A DNA stretch of 64,000 nt from Streptomyces sp. HmicA12 (GTDB lineage: Bacteria > Actinomycetota > Actinomycetes > Streptomycetales > Streptomycetaceae): positions 124,001 through 188,000 of the forward strand of contig NZ_KB891842.1 in the NCBI RefSeq assembly GCF_000373565.1, in the 5' to 3' direction. The position numbers were made by a program, and so were the translations under genes. Positions 1 through 7,976 of the stretch are shown piece after piece. Position 1 is the stretch's first letter; each line of letters begins with the position of its first letter. The notes below the pieces were generated by a model, which ran no database searches, was not told where the DNA came from, and worked only from the letters and a program-made list of their open reading frames with translations.

Positions 1-1322
1 AGGGCTACGACGAATGGGCCGCGTTCGTGGGCCGGCCGGAGAACAGCCCCGAGGCCACCGAGGAGATCACCGGCGTCCCGGCCGCCGAACTCCGCGCCGC
101 CGCACGCCTCTACGCGTCGGCGCCCAACGGCGCCATCTACTACGGCCTCGGCGTCACCGAGCACAGCCAGGGCTCGACCATGGTCATGGGGATGGCCAAC
201 CTGGCGATGGCCTGCGGCAACATCGGCCGCGACGGAGTCGGCGTCAACCCGCTGCGCGGGCAGAACAACGTACAGGGCTCCTGCGACATGGGCTCCTTCC
301 CGCACGAGCTGCCCGGCTACCGTCACGTCTCGGACGACGCGGTGCGCTCCGTCTTCGAGAACCTGTGGGGCGGCACGATCCTCGCCGAGCCCGGCCTGCG
401 CATCCCCAACATGTTCGACGCGGCCATCGACGGCAGCTTCCGCGGGCTGTTCGTGCACGGCGAGGACATCGCCCAGTCCGACCCGAACCTCAAGCACGTC
501 ACGGCCGCCCTCGAAGCGATGGAACTGGTCGTCGTCCAGGACCTGTTCCTCAACGAGACCGCGAAATTCGCGCACGTCTTCCTGCCCGGCGCCTCCTTCC
601 TGGAGAAGGACGGCACGTTCACCAACGCCGAGCGCCGCATCAACCTGGTCCGCCAGGTGATGGCACCCAAGTCGGGCAAGCACGAGTGGGAGATCGTCTG
701 CGACATCGCGACCGCGATGGGTCATCCCATGTCCTACGACCACCCCTCGCAGATCATGGACGAGATCGCCCAGGTCACGCCGACCTTCGCCGGAGTCTCC
801 TTCGACCGCATCGACAAGCTCGGCAGCATCCAGTGGCCGTGCAACGAAGAGGCCCCCGAAGGCACCCCGATCATGCACACCGACGCCTTCACACGCGGCA
901 AGGGCCGGTTCGTCGTCACCTCGTACGTGCCGACCAACGAACGCAGCACCCGACGCTTCCCGCTGGTCCTCACCACGGGCCGCATCCTCAGCCAGTACAA
1001 CGTCGGCGCGCAGACCCGGCGCACCGGCAATGTCGCCTGGCACCCCGAGGACATCCTCGAACTGCATCCGCACGACGCCGAGGAGCGCGGCATCACCGAC
1101 GGCGACGTCGTCACCCTGTCCAGCCGCGTCGGCACCACCACGCTCAAGGCGCGGCTCTCGGACCGGATGCCGACCGGCGTCGTCTACACGACGTTCCACC
1201 ACCCGGTCACCGGGGCGAACGTGGTCACCACCGAGAACTCGGACTGGGCCACCAACTGCCCCGAGTACAAGGTGACCGCCGTACAGGTACGGCGCGCACT
1301 CGCCACCGCGGCGGTGGACTGA
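1..1322 (+). CDS. Formate dehydrogenase alpha subunit, C-terminal part (5' end outside window)
   Basis: This is the molybdenum-containing catalytic subunit of an NAD-linked cytoplasmic formate dehydrogenase, oxidising formate to CO2. The reading frame is open from base 3, so the gene starts upstream of the window and about 439 residues are visible. The segment PLRGQNNVQGSCDMG is typical of FdhF/FdsA-type enzymes and contains the conserved active-site arginine. A molydopterin-dinucleotide-binding beta-barrel (starting LTTGRILSQYN) fills the last 120 residues. The active-site Cys/Sec and the iron-sulfur domains lie outside the window. The stop is one base before the FdsD-like start, so the two are co-translated. 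The downstream oxalyl-CoA decarboxylase locus suggests that formate comes from oxalate; that link is inference. Confidence 0.93.
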   Translation, partial: GYDEWAAFVGRPENSPEATEEITGVPAAELRAAARLYASAPNGAIYYGLGVTEHSQGSTMVMGMANLAMACGNIGRDGVGVNPLRGQNNVQGSCDMGSFPHELPGYRHVSDDAVRSVFENLWGGTILAEPGLRIPNMFDAAIDGSFRGLFVHGEDIAQSDPNLKHVTAALEAMELVVVQDLFLNETAKFAHVFLPGASFLEKDGTFTNAERRINLVRQVMAPKSGKHEWEIVCDIATAMGHPMSYDHPSQIMDEIAQVTPTFAGVSFDRIDKLGSIQWPCNEEAPEGTPIMHTDAFTRGKGRFVVTSYVPTNERSTRRFPLVLTTGRILSQYNVGAQTRRTGNVAWHPEDILELHPHDAEERGITDGDVVTLSSRVGTTTLKARLSDRMPTGVVYTTFHHPVTGANVVTTENSDWATNCPEYKVTAVQVRRALATAAVD

Positions 1323-1323
1323 G

Positions 1324-1539
1324 ATGACCCACACCGCCGTCCCGGCCGAACTCCGCATGGCCAACGACATCGCCGCACACCACGCCCACCTGCCGGCCGA
1401 CCGGGCCGCCGAGGTGATCGCGGGCCACCTCACCAAGTTCTGGGACCCGCGGATGCGCGAACGGCTCCACGTGTACGTGGACGAAGGCGCCGACGGGCTC
1501 GACCCGCTCGTCGCGGCGGCAGTGAAGCTCATGCGCTGA
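1324..1539 (+). CDS. Formate dehydrogenase delta subunit (FdsD-like)
   Basis: This 71-residue protein matches the small delta subunit of soluble NAD-dependent formate dehydrogenases, which assists maturation or stability of the molybdenum enzyme. It shows the family pattern: an early RMANDIAAHH segment, then a helix ending HLTKFWDPRMR, then DPLVAAAVKLM at the C-terminus. The ATG lies one base after the alpha-subunit stop, so translation is probably coupled. The start follows from that tight junction. A strong hairpin 70 bp downstream ends the transcript. Confidence 0.88.
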   Translation: MTHTAVPAELRMANDIAAHHAHLPADRAAEVIAGHLTKFWDPRMRERLHVYVDEGADGLDPLVAAAVKLMR

Positions 1540-1555
1540 CACGCTCCCGTAAGAG

Positions 1556-1594
1556 CTTCCCGTACGACCTTCCCGTACGACCTTCCCGTAGGGC
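1556..1594. repeat. Three tandem 13-bp repeats (CTTCCCGTACGAC)
   Basis: Two exact copies (1556-1568 and 1569-1581) and one variant (1582-1594, ending TAGGGC) of CTTCCCGTACGAC lie between the fdsD stop and its terminator hairpin. No function is evident. They look like local slippage duplication in the 3' UTR. Confidence 0.75.
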
Positions 1595-1605
1595 TTCCCG
1601 CAGGA

Positions 1606-1643
1606 GGTGGGGCGACGCGGCTGTGCAACCGCGTCGCCCCACC
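1606..1643 (+). terminator. Intrinsic hairpin after formate dehydrogenase genes
   Basis: A perfect 15-bp stem (GGTGGGGCGACGCGG at 1606-1620 with its reverse complement at 1629-1643) closes an 8-nt loop. No T-tract follows, which is common for Streptomyces terminators. It sits 66 bp after the fdsD stop. Confidence 0.8.
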
Positions 1644-1728
1644 GGCTTCAGCCTGCACGTTCTGCCGAGCAACTCCCCAGTGATCCACCAGTAACTCCCC
1701 ACACCCTCGAATGCCCGGAGGAGTCACG

Positions 1729-2700
1729 ATGAAGATCGCAGTTGTCGGCGCCGGAGCCATCGGCGCCTATGTCGGAGCCGCACTGCATCGCGGCGGCGCC
1801 GAGGTCCACCTCGTCGCCCGCCGCGACCATCTGCGCGCCATCCAGCGGAACGGAGTCCAAGTCCTCAGCGCCCGGGGGGACTTCACCGCCCACCCGCACG
1901 CCACCGACGACCCGAACGAGATCGGCCCGGTCGACTACGTCTTCCTCGGCCTGAAGGCGCACGCGTACCCCACCAGCGGCGCCCTGATCAGCCCGCTCCT
2001 CGGCGAGCGCACCGCCGTCGTCGCCGGACAGAACGGCATCCCCTGGTGGTACTTCCACCAGCTGAAGGGGCCCTACGAGGGGCGCCGCATCGAGGCCGTC
2101 GACCCGGGCGGAGCCACCAGCAAGGTACTGCCCCCGGAGCGCGCCATCGGCTGCGTCGTGTACCCGGCCACCGTCATCGAATCCCCGGGCGTCATAAGGC
2201 ACTTGGAAGGCACCCGATTCTCCGTCGGCGAGCCCGGCGGCGAGCTCTCCGAGCGGTGCGCGGCACTGAGCGAGGCCATGATCGCGGGCGGACTGAAGTG
2301 CCCGGTCGAGGAGAACCTCCGCGACGACATCTGGATCAAGCTGATGGGCAACGCGGCCTTCAACCCGATCAGCGCCCTCACCCGGGCCACCATGGTCGAC
2401 ATCTGCCGCCACCCGCCGACCCGCACCATGGTCACCCGCGTCATGGAGGAGATCCTCGACATCGCGGCCCGCGTCGGCTCCCGCCCCGACATCTCCATCG
2501 AGAAGCGGCTGCGCGGCGCCGAGGGAGTCGGCCCCCACAAGACGTCCATGCTCCAGGACCTGGAGGCCGGCAAGCAGCTGGAACTCGACGCCATCGTCAC
2601 GGCCGTCGTGGAGATGGCCGACATCACCGGCGCCGAGGCACCGACGCTGCGCACGGTGCACGCCGCCACCGACCTGCTGGCCCGCACGGTGGTGCCGTAG
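1729..2700 (+). CDS. Ketopantoate reductase family (ApbA/PanE-like) oxidoreductase
   Basis: The N-terminal Rossmann motif KIAVVGAGAIGAYVGA binds NAD(P)H. The C-terminal half has the ApbA helical domain, including the conserved substrate-binding lysine segment IWIKLMGNAAFNPISALT. The family reduces 2-oxoacids such as 2-dehydropantoate. The start at 1729 is preferred to 1711 because a GGAGG ribosome-binding site lies between the two ATGs. The protein has 323 residues, normal for the family. Its place between formate dehydrogenase and the LysR/oxalyl-CoA genes suggests a role in C2 or oxoacid metabolism rather than housekeeping pantothenate synthesis, but the substrate cannot be read from sequence. 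Confidence 0.85.
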   Translation: MKIAVVGAGAIGAYVGAALHRGGAEVHLVARRDHLRAIQRNGVQVLSARGDFTAHPHATDDPNEIGPVDYVFLGLKAHAYPTSGALISPLLGERTAVVAGQNGIPWWYFHQLKGPYEGRRIEAVDPGGATSKVLPPERAIGCVVYPATVIESPGVIRHLEGTRFSVGEPGGELSERCAALSEAMIAGGLKCPVEENLRDDIWIKLMGNAAFNPISALTRATMVDICRHPPTRTMVTRVMEEILDIAARVGSRPDISIEKRLRGAEGVGPHKTSMLQDLEAGKQLELDAIVTAVVEMADITGAEAPTLRTVHAATDLLARTVVP

Positions 2701-2779
2701 CGGGTCCGTAGCGGGTCTTGCCCGTGAGGCGCGGGCCGCCGAGGATCATCGCAGGCTCATCGCGGGAAAGGAGTCGTAC

Positions 2780-3721
2780 ATGCTGTTCAGGCAGTTGGAG
2801 TACTTCGTGGCGGTAGCGCGCGAGCGGCACTTCGCGCGGGCCGCGGAGTCCTGCTACGTCTCCCAGCCCGCGCTCTCGGCGGCCATCGCCAAACTGGAAC
2901 GCGAACTGAACGTCACCCTCATCAACCGCGGCCACACCTACCAGGGCCTCACGGCCGAGGGCGAGCGCCTGGTCGTCTGGGCGAAGCGGATCCTCGCCGA
3001 GCAGGAGGCGTTCAAGGCCGAGGTGGCCGCCGTGCAGTCGGGCATCACCGGGACCCTGCGCCTGGGCACCGACCCCACGGCGTCCACCACGCTCGCCCTC
3101 CCGGTGGCCGCCTTCTGCTCGGCGCACCCGCTGGCCAAGGTGCAGGTCCGCTCGCGCCTGTCGACCAAGGAACTCCACCGCCAGCTCCGCGACTTCGAAC
3201 TCGACGTCGCCATCGCCCACTTCGATCCGTACGACCAGGAGGGCCTCCAGGTCGTCCCCCTCTACCAGGAGCGCTACATGCTGCTGGTCTCCGAAAGGAC
3301 CGTCGACCAGTTCAAGTCGACGACCGGCAGCCTCACCTGGGCGGACGCGGCCCAGCTCCCGCTCGCGCTCCTGACGCCCGACATGCGCATCCGGCAGATC
3401 GTCGACAAGGTCTTCGTCGACAAGGGCCTGGAGGTGACCCCGCAGGTCGAGACCGACTCGATCGCCTCCCTGTACGCGCATGTGGGCGGCGGCGAGTGGG
3501 CGAGCATCGTGCCGCACACCTGGCTGCGGGCGATGCCCGTGGTCGGCAGGGCGCGGGCGCTGCCGCTGGTCGACCCGGCGGCCGGCGCGCAGGTCTCGGT
3601 CGCCATCCACGCGGGCACCCCCGGCTCGGTCGCGGCCCGCGCCTTCGTCAGCGCGGCCACGGCCCTCAACCTCGACGAGGTCTTCGAGCAACCGATGCCG
3701 GTGCCGGAGCGGGCCCGTTGA
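2780..3721 (+). CDS. LysR-family transcriptional regulator
   Basis: The 313-residue protein has an N-terminal winged helix-turn-helix (residues 1-60, opening LEYFVAVARERHFARAAE and continuing VSQPALSAAIAKLE). A periplasmic-binding-type effector domain begins near residue 90. The ATG follows a GGAAAGGAG ribosome-binding site. It sits between the reductase gene and the convergent acyl-CoA synthetase gene, only 17 bp away. It probably controls the oxalate genes: the oxc/ligase intergenic region has two GATA-N9-TATC dyads of the T-N11-A type that LysR proteins bind. The regulator-site pairing is inference. Confidence 0.92.
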   Translation: MLFRQLEYFVAVARERHFARAAESCYVSQPALSAAIAKLERELNVTLINRGHTYQGLTAEGERLVVWAKRILAEQEAFKAEVAAVQSGITGTLRLGTDPTASTTLALPVAAFCSAHPLAKVQVRSRLSTKELHRQLRDFELDVAIAHFDPYDQEGLQVVPLYQERYMLLVSERTVDQFKSTTGSLTWADAAQLPLALLTPDMRIRQIVDKVFVDKGLEVTPQVETDSIASLYAHVGGGEWASIVPHTWLRAMPVVGRARALPLVDPAAGAQVSVAIHAGTPGSVAARAFVSAATALNLDEVFEQPMPVPERAR

Positions 3722-3738
3722 TCCGGGCTCCGTCGCCC

Positions 3739-5292
3739 TCACGCGTACCGGTCCCGCACCGCGAGCCGGTCGAGTCCGCCCTGCGCGGTCCGCGGCAGCG
3801 ACGTCACCAGCACGATCCGCTCCGGCACCGCGAAGGCGGCGAGCCGGTCGCGGCAGTAGCGCAGGATCTCCTCCGGCCCCGCGCACTCCTCGCCCCGCAC
3901 CACCACGGCCGCCCCCACCCGCTGCCCGCCCGCCGCGTCGGCCACCCCGAACACGGCCGCCTCGACGACGGACGGGCACCCGGCGAGCACGTCCTCCACG
4001 TACTCGGGCGAGAGCGTCCGGCCCCCGCGCTCGATGAGATTGCCGATCCGCCCCGCGAGCGACAGATAGCCCTCCTCGTCCAGGGAGCCGAGATCGCCGG
4101 TGCGCAGCCAGCCGTCGGCGGTGAACCCCCGCGCTGTAAGGGTGGGTTCGGCGAGGTACCCGCGCGCGACGGTGGGCCCCTGCACCCACACCTCCCCGCG
4201 CACCCCGGCGGGACAGACCTGCCCGTCCGGGCCGACGACGCGCAGCCGCACCCCGGTCGCCCGGCCGACCGACCCGTGCTTGAGCGGCCCGCGCTGCGGC
4301 AGCGGCTCGCTGGAGATCTGATGCGCGGACTCCGTCGTCCCGTACGCGGACAGCAGCGGCGCCCCGAACATCCGTTCCAGGGCGCGCTGCGTCGCCGCGT
4401 TCAGTGGCGCGCCGCAACTGCGGACGAAGCGCAGCGGCAGCGGACGCGGCCCCGGATGCTGCGTCTCGGAGCGGTCGAGCAGTGCCTCGTGGAGCGTCGG
4501 CACAGCGGTGAACCAGGTGGCGCCCGCGGCCCGCAGCTCCTCCCAGAGGGTCTCCGCCGAGAAGCGCCCGCCGGCGGGCAGCAGCACGCAGCCTCCGCTC
4601 GCCAGCGTCGACAGCAGCGTGGCGAACAGCCCGTGCCCGTGGAAGAACGGCATCACGGCCACCGTCGCGTCCCGCGGTCCGAGCTCGTACGTGGCGCAGA
4701 TGCCGCGCACCGAGGCGGCCACGTTGGCGTGCGTGAGCGGCACCCGGCGGGCCCGCCCCATCGTGCCGGCGGTGAACAGCACGAGGGCGTCGTCGGACAC
4801 GATTCCCCGCTCCGGACCCGGGCTCGGCGCGAGGGCGCCGGTGCGCAGCGCGACCGTACTCGTACCGTCGGACCGTACGTCCACGCGTACCGCCCACCCA
4901 GGACCGTCGCCGCGACACAGCACCGCCCGAGCTCCCAACTCCCTCGTCCGCGCTGCCAGTTCACTGTCGGACAGGGACGGATCGAGCGGCGCGGTGACGA
5001 GCCCGGCACGCGCGGCGCCCAGCAGGGCGACCACGAACTCGACGACGTCGCGCGACACCAGGCCGACCAGATCGCCGCGGCGCAGCCCCGCCGCGAGGAG
5101 ACCGGAAGCCACCCGGTCGGAGAGGGCGGCGAGGTCGCGGTAGGAGAGCGGCAGCCGGTCCGCACCGACGACGAGCGCGCGAGCGTCCGGTCGATCCCGC
5201 ACCGGCCGGTCGACGAGGTCGGCCAGGCCCGTGATCGCGGGCGGCCGGTAGGTGTGGACATCGCGCGCGGATGCCGCGGCCGACATGGCCAT
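3739..5292 (-). CDS. AMP-dependent ligase, oxalate-CoA ligase-like, with altered catalytic motifs
   Basis: The 517-residue ANL-superfamily protein most resembles the oxalyl-CoA synthetase group (plant AAE3 / yeast Pcs60 type), with segments such as LTHANVAASVRGICATYEL, MPFFHGHG, SAYGTTESAHQIS and DGWLRTGDLG. It lies divergent from oxalyl-CoA decarboxylase, so oxalate activation is the natural assignment. Two motifs are off consensus. The P-loop near residues 174-183 reads TAGTMGRARR instead of TSGTTGxPKG. The A10 motif near residue 502 reads TAQGGLDR, so the lysine needed for adenylate formation is glycine. Activity may therefore be reduced, or the enzyme may act only in thioesterification. 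An AGGAGG site lies 5 nt before the ATG at 5292. Confidence 0.85.
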   Translation of the reverse strand: MAMSAAASARDVHTYRPPAITGLADLVDRPVRDRPDARALVVGADRLPLSYRDLAALSDRVASGLLAAGLRRGDLVGLVSRDVVEFVVALLGAARAGLVTAPLDPSLSDSELAARTRELGARAVLCRGDGPGWAVRVDVRSDGTSTVALRTGALAPSPGPERGIVSDDALVLFTAGTMGRARRVPLTHANVAASVRGICATYELGPRDATVAVMPFFHGHGLFATLLSTLASGGCVLLPAGGRFSAETLWEELRAAGATWFTAVPTLHEALLDRSETQHPGPRPLPLRFVRSCGAPLNAATQRALERMFGAPLLSAYGTTESAHQISSEPLPQRGPLKHGSVGRATGVRLRVVGPDGQVCPAGVRGEVWVQGPTVARGYLAEPTLTARGFTADGWLRTGDLGSLDEEGYLSLAGRIGNLIERGGRTLSPEYVEDVLAGCPSVVEAAVFGVADAAGGQRVGAAVVVRGEECAGPEEILRYCRDRLAAFAVPERIVLVTSLPRTAQGGLDRLAVRDRYA

Positions 5293-5381
5293 GCCCCCTC
5301 CTCCCTCCTTCCCTGCCCAGCGCTACTCAGCGAGCGTGCGAGGCCGCGCGTCCCGCGTCCAATACGCACTGCCGAACACCT

Positions 5382-5454
5382 GATAGCAGCCGCTTATCGA
5401 GCACGTCCGCGCAGGCCACAGGGGTCGGAGGCGAGTCGATAGACACCGTTTATC
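5382..5454. promoter_or_regulatory. Paired GATA-N9-TATC dyads in ligase/oxc promoter region
   Basis: Two 17-bp sites, GATAGCAGCCGCTTATC (5382-5398) and GATAGACACCGTTTATC (5438-5454), agree at 13 of 17 positions. Each is an imperfect dyad with GATA and TATC arms. Their centres are 56 bp apart. They lie in the 259-bp divergent region between the ligase-like gene and oxc. Spacing and symmetry fit a LysR-type regulator binding a recognition and an activation site. The neighbouring LysR gene at 2780 is the obvious candidate. Confidence 0.6.
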
Positions 5455-5551
5455 GGCTGGAAGCCGATGGGTCTTGGACGCGGGCCCAGGGGCTGTCGAA
5501 GGTGGGGTCAGTAGCCGCTCCGGCAGGACCTGCCCAAGGAGGATCCGGACC

Positions 5552-7306
5552 ATGACCGCCCCCTCGAACGCTGAGAACACCGCTGGGACCGCGGCCGCAG
5601 CGAACGTGCCGGCCGAGCCCACCGACGGATACCACCTCGTCGTCGACGCGCTGAAGATGAACGACATCGAGACCATCTACGGCGTGGTCGGCATCCCGAT
5701 CACCGACCTGGCCCGCCTCGCGCAGGCCGAGGGCATCCGTTACGTGGGCTTCCGCCACGAGTCAAACGCCGGGCACGCCGCCGCGATCGCCGGCTACCTC
5801 ACCAAGAAGCCGGGCATCTGCCTGACGGTCTCGGCCCCCGGTTTCCTCAACGGCCTGGTGGCCCTCGCCAACGCCACCACCAACTGTTTCCCCATGGTCC
5901 AGATCTCCGGCTCCAGCGAGCGCCACCTCGTCGACCTCAAGCAGGGCGACTACGAGGAGATGGACCAGCTCGCCGCGGCCCAGCCGTTCGTCAAGGCCGC
6001 CTACCGGGTCAGCCGCGTCGAGGACATCGGCCGCGGCATCGCCCGGGCTCTGCGCACGGCGATCTCCGGCCGCCCCGGTGGCGTCTACCTGGACATCCCC
6101 GCCGCGGTCCTCGGCTCCATCATGGACAAGGCGGAGGGCGCGAAGACGCTGAGCCGCCTGGTCGACCCGGCCCCGCGCCAGCTGCCCGCGCCCGAGTCGG
6201 TGGACCGCGCGATCGAGCTGCTCGCCTCGGCCGAGCGCCCCCTCGTCCTCCTCGGCAAGGGTGCGGCGTACGCGCAGACCGACGCCAAGCTCCGCGACTT
6301 CATCGAGTCCACGGGCATTCCCTACGTACCGATGTCGATGGCGAAGGGCCTGCTCCCCGACGACCATCCGCAGTCCGCGGCGACGGCCCGCTCCCTCGCG
6401 CTCAAGCGGGCCGACGTGGTGATGCTGGTCGGCGCCCGCCTGAACTGGTTGTTGAACCACGGCGAGCGCGGCTGGAACCCCGACGCCAAGTTCATCCAGG
6501 TCGACATCGAGCCCAGGGAGATGGACAGCAACCAGCCCATCGCCGCCCCGCTGGTCGGCGACATCGAGTCGGTCCTGGACGCGATCGCCGAGCGCTCCAA
6601 GCCCGGCCAGATCGCGGCGCCGGCGGCCTGGAAGGAGGAGCTCGCGGCCCGCTCGGCCCAGAACGTCGCCAAGATGGCCAAGCGGCTGGAGGCCGACCCG
6701 CACCCGATGCAGTTCATGGGCGCGCTGAGGGCGGTGCGCGACGTGTTGCGCCCGCGCCCGGAGACGTACCTGGTCAACGAGGGTGCGAACGCCCTCGACA
6801 TGGCACGCAACGTGATCGACATGTCCGTCCCGCGGCACCGCCTGGACAGCGGGACCTGGGGCGTCATGGGCATCGGCATGGGCTACGCGATCGCGGCGGC
6901 GGTGGAGACGGGCCAGCCGGTGGTCGCGGTGGAGGGCGACAGCGCCTTCGGCTTCTCCGGCATGGAACTGGAGACGATCTGCCGCTACAACCTGCCCGTC
7001 GTCACCGTGATCATGAACAACGGCGGCGTCTACCGCGGCGACGAGGCCAGTGGCCGCCCCGACGACCCTGCCCCGACCGCGCTCATGACGGCGGCCCGCC
7101 ACGACCGCATGATCGAGGCCTTCGGCGGCAAGGGCTACCGCGCGACCACCCCTGCCGAGGTGACCGCGGCCCTCACCGAGGCCCTGGAGTCCGGCGGCCC
7201 GGCGCTGATCGACTGTGTCATCGACCCGTCGGCGGGCACGGAGAGCGGCCACATCGCCCACCTGAACCCCAAGGGCGTCGGGAACATCGGCCCCGCCAAG
7301 AGCTGA
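5552..7306 (+). CDS. oxc: Oxalyl-CoA decarboxylase
   Basis: This thiamine-diphosphate enzyme converts oxalyl-CoA to formyl-CoA and CO2 in the cytoplasm. The 584 residues show the N-terminal pyrimidine-binding domain with the catalytic glutamate in FRHESNAGHAA (about residue 70), a segment ISGSSERHLVDLKQGDYEE characteristic of Oxc, a central domain, and the TPP pyrophosphate/Mg motif from GDSAFGFSG to IMNNGGVYRG. The start is the ATG at 5552, nine bases after a perfect AAGGAGG. The gene is divergent from the oxalate-CoA-ligase-like gene and a short distance from formate dehydrogenase, giving a route from oxalate to CO2 with NADH recovery. The formyl-CoA transferase (Frc) of the classical pathway is not in the window. 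Confidence 0.95.
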   Translation: MTAPSNAENTAGTAAAANVPAEPTDGYHLVVDALKMNDIETIYGVVGIPITDLARLAQAEGIRYVGFRHESNAGHAAAIAGYLTKKPGICLTVSAPGFLNGLVALANATTNCFPMVQISGSSERHLVDLKQGDYEEMDQLAAAQPFVKAAYRVSRVEDIGRGIARALRTAISGRPGGVYLDIPAAVLGSIMDKAEGAKTLSRLVDPAPRQLPAPESVDRAIELLASAERPLVLLGKGAAYAQTDAKLRDFIESTGIPYVPMSMAKGLLPDDHPQSAATARSLALKRADVVMLVGARLNWLLNHGERGWNPDAKFIQVDIEPREMDSNQPIAAPLVGDIESVLDAIAERSKPGQIAAPAAWKEELAARSAQNVAKMAKRLEADPHPMQFMGALRAVRDVLRPRPETYLVNEGANALDMARNVIDMSVPRHRLDSGTWGVMGIGMGYAIAAAVETGQPVVAVEGDSAFGFSGMELETICRYNLPVVTVIMNNGGVYRGDEASGRPDDPAPTALMTAARHDRMIEAFGGKGYRATTPAEVTAALTEALESGGPALIDCVIDPSAGTESGHIAHLNPKGVGNIGPAKS

Positions 7307-7414
7307 CCCCGGGCGCTCCGCGAGAGCGCGGATACGCAGGTGAAAGCCACCCCGAAACCTTGGTATTGTTGTCCGTGTCGCCGCGGGGATCACTCGCGAC
7401 GGCACAGACACCTG

Positions 7415-7499
7415 GTCCGGGTGGCGGAATGGCAGACGCGCTAGCTTGAGGTGCTAGTGCCCTTTATCGGGCGTGGGGGTTCAAGTCCCCCCTCGGACA
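7415..7499 (+). tRNA. tRNA-Leu (GAG), copy 1
   Basis: This is an 85-nt class II tRNA with a long variable arm. The acceptor stem GTCCGGG (7415-7421) pairs with CTCGGAC (7492-7498), with one G-T pair. The anticodon stem CTAGC/GCTAG encloses loop TTGAGGT, so the anticodon is GAG. The T arm GGGGGTTCAAGTCCCCC is canonical. No 3' CCA is encoded. Confidence 0.96.
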
Positions 7500-7515
7500 C
7501 AGAGCGTAATCACAG

Positions 7516-7548
7516 AGTGCCGGTCGGAAACCCTTCCGACCGGCACTT
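7516..7548 (+). terminator. Terminator after tRNA-Leu copy 1
   Basis: A perfect 14-bp stem (AGTGCCGGTCGGAA, 7516-7529, with its complement at 7534-7547) closes a 4-nt loop, 16 bases after the tRNA. It is followed by only a short T run. Confidence 0.8.
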
Positions 7549-7670
7549 CTGCGTAGCCCCCGACGGCAGCCCGTTCGGGGGCGTTTATGCAGGTGAGAGG
7601 CGCCCTGAAAGCTTGATATGGTTATCCACGTCGCCGCGGGAACACCCCGCACGAAGGCGGCGCACACCTT

Positions 7671-7755
7671 GTCCGGGTGGCGGAATGGCAGACGCGCTAG
7701 CTTGAGGTGCTAGTGCCCTTTATCGGGCGTGGGGGTTCAAGTCCCCCCTCGGACA
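7671..7755 (+). tRNA. tRNA-Leu (GAG), copy 2
   Basis: The sequence is identical over all 85 bases to the copy at 7415. The upstream flank is also related (a conserved GCAGGTGA element and a GTCGCCGCGG block in both), so the transcription unit was duplicated in tandem and has since diverged outside the RNA. Confidence 0.96.
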
Positions 7756-7783
7756 CCGCCCCGTGATGCACGGGATACCGAAG

Positions 7784-7819
7784 AGTGCCGGTTGAGATTC
7801 GTCTCGACCGGCACTTTTT
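7784..7819 (+). terminator. Terminator after tRNA-Leu copy 2
   Basis: A 14-bp stem with one G-T pair (7784-7797 with 7802-7815) is capped by a TTCG tetraloop and followed by TTTTT. This is a textbook rho-independent terminator, similar in sequence to the one after copy 1. Confidence 0.9.
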
Positions 7820-7853
7820 GCGTTGGCCCGCGCCAGAGCCGCGACCCGCCCAT

Positions 7854-7908
7854 GTTCGGGTCCGAACGACTGCGGTCGGGTGCGGGTGATCCGTAGAGGT
7901 TCCGAACC
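7854..7908. promoter_or_regulatory. Two GTTC/GAAC palindromes upstream of the GH59-like gene
   Basis: GTTCGG-GT-CCGAAC (7854-7867) and GGTTC-C-GAACC (7898-7908) are perfect short palindromes with centres about 42 bp apart, 70 to 110 bp before the glycosidase start. They are candidate operators for the locus regulator at 10984. Binding is not shown. Confidence 0.4.
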
Positions 7909-7976
7909 GCGTCGTTGTGTCATGTTCCCGCGCCTGAGCCAGGACGAGGCACACGAGGCAGAGGAATCGATGCTGG

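Noticed and set aside
7415..7755. Integrated element at the tRNA-Leu genes
   Set aside because: No integrase, excisionase, replication gene or att-like repeat of the tRNA 3' end was found downstream within the window.
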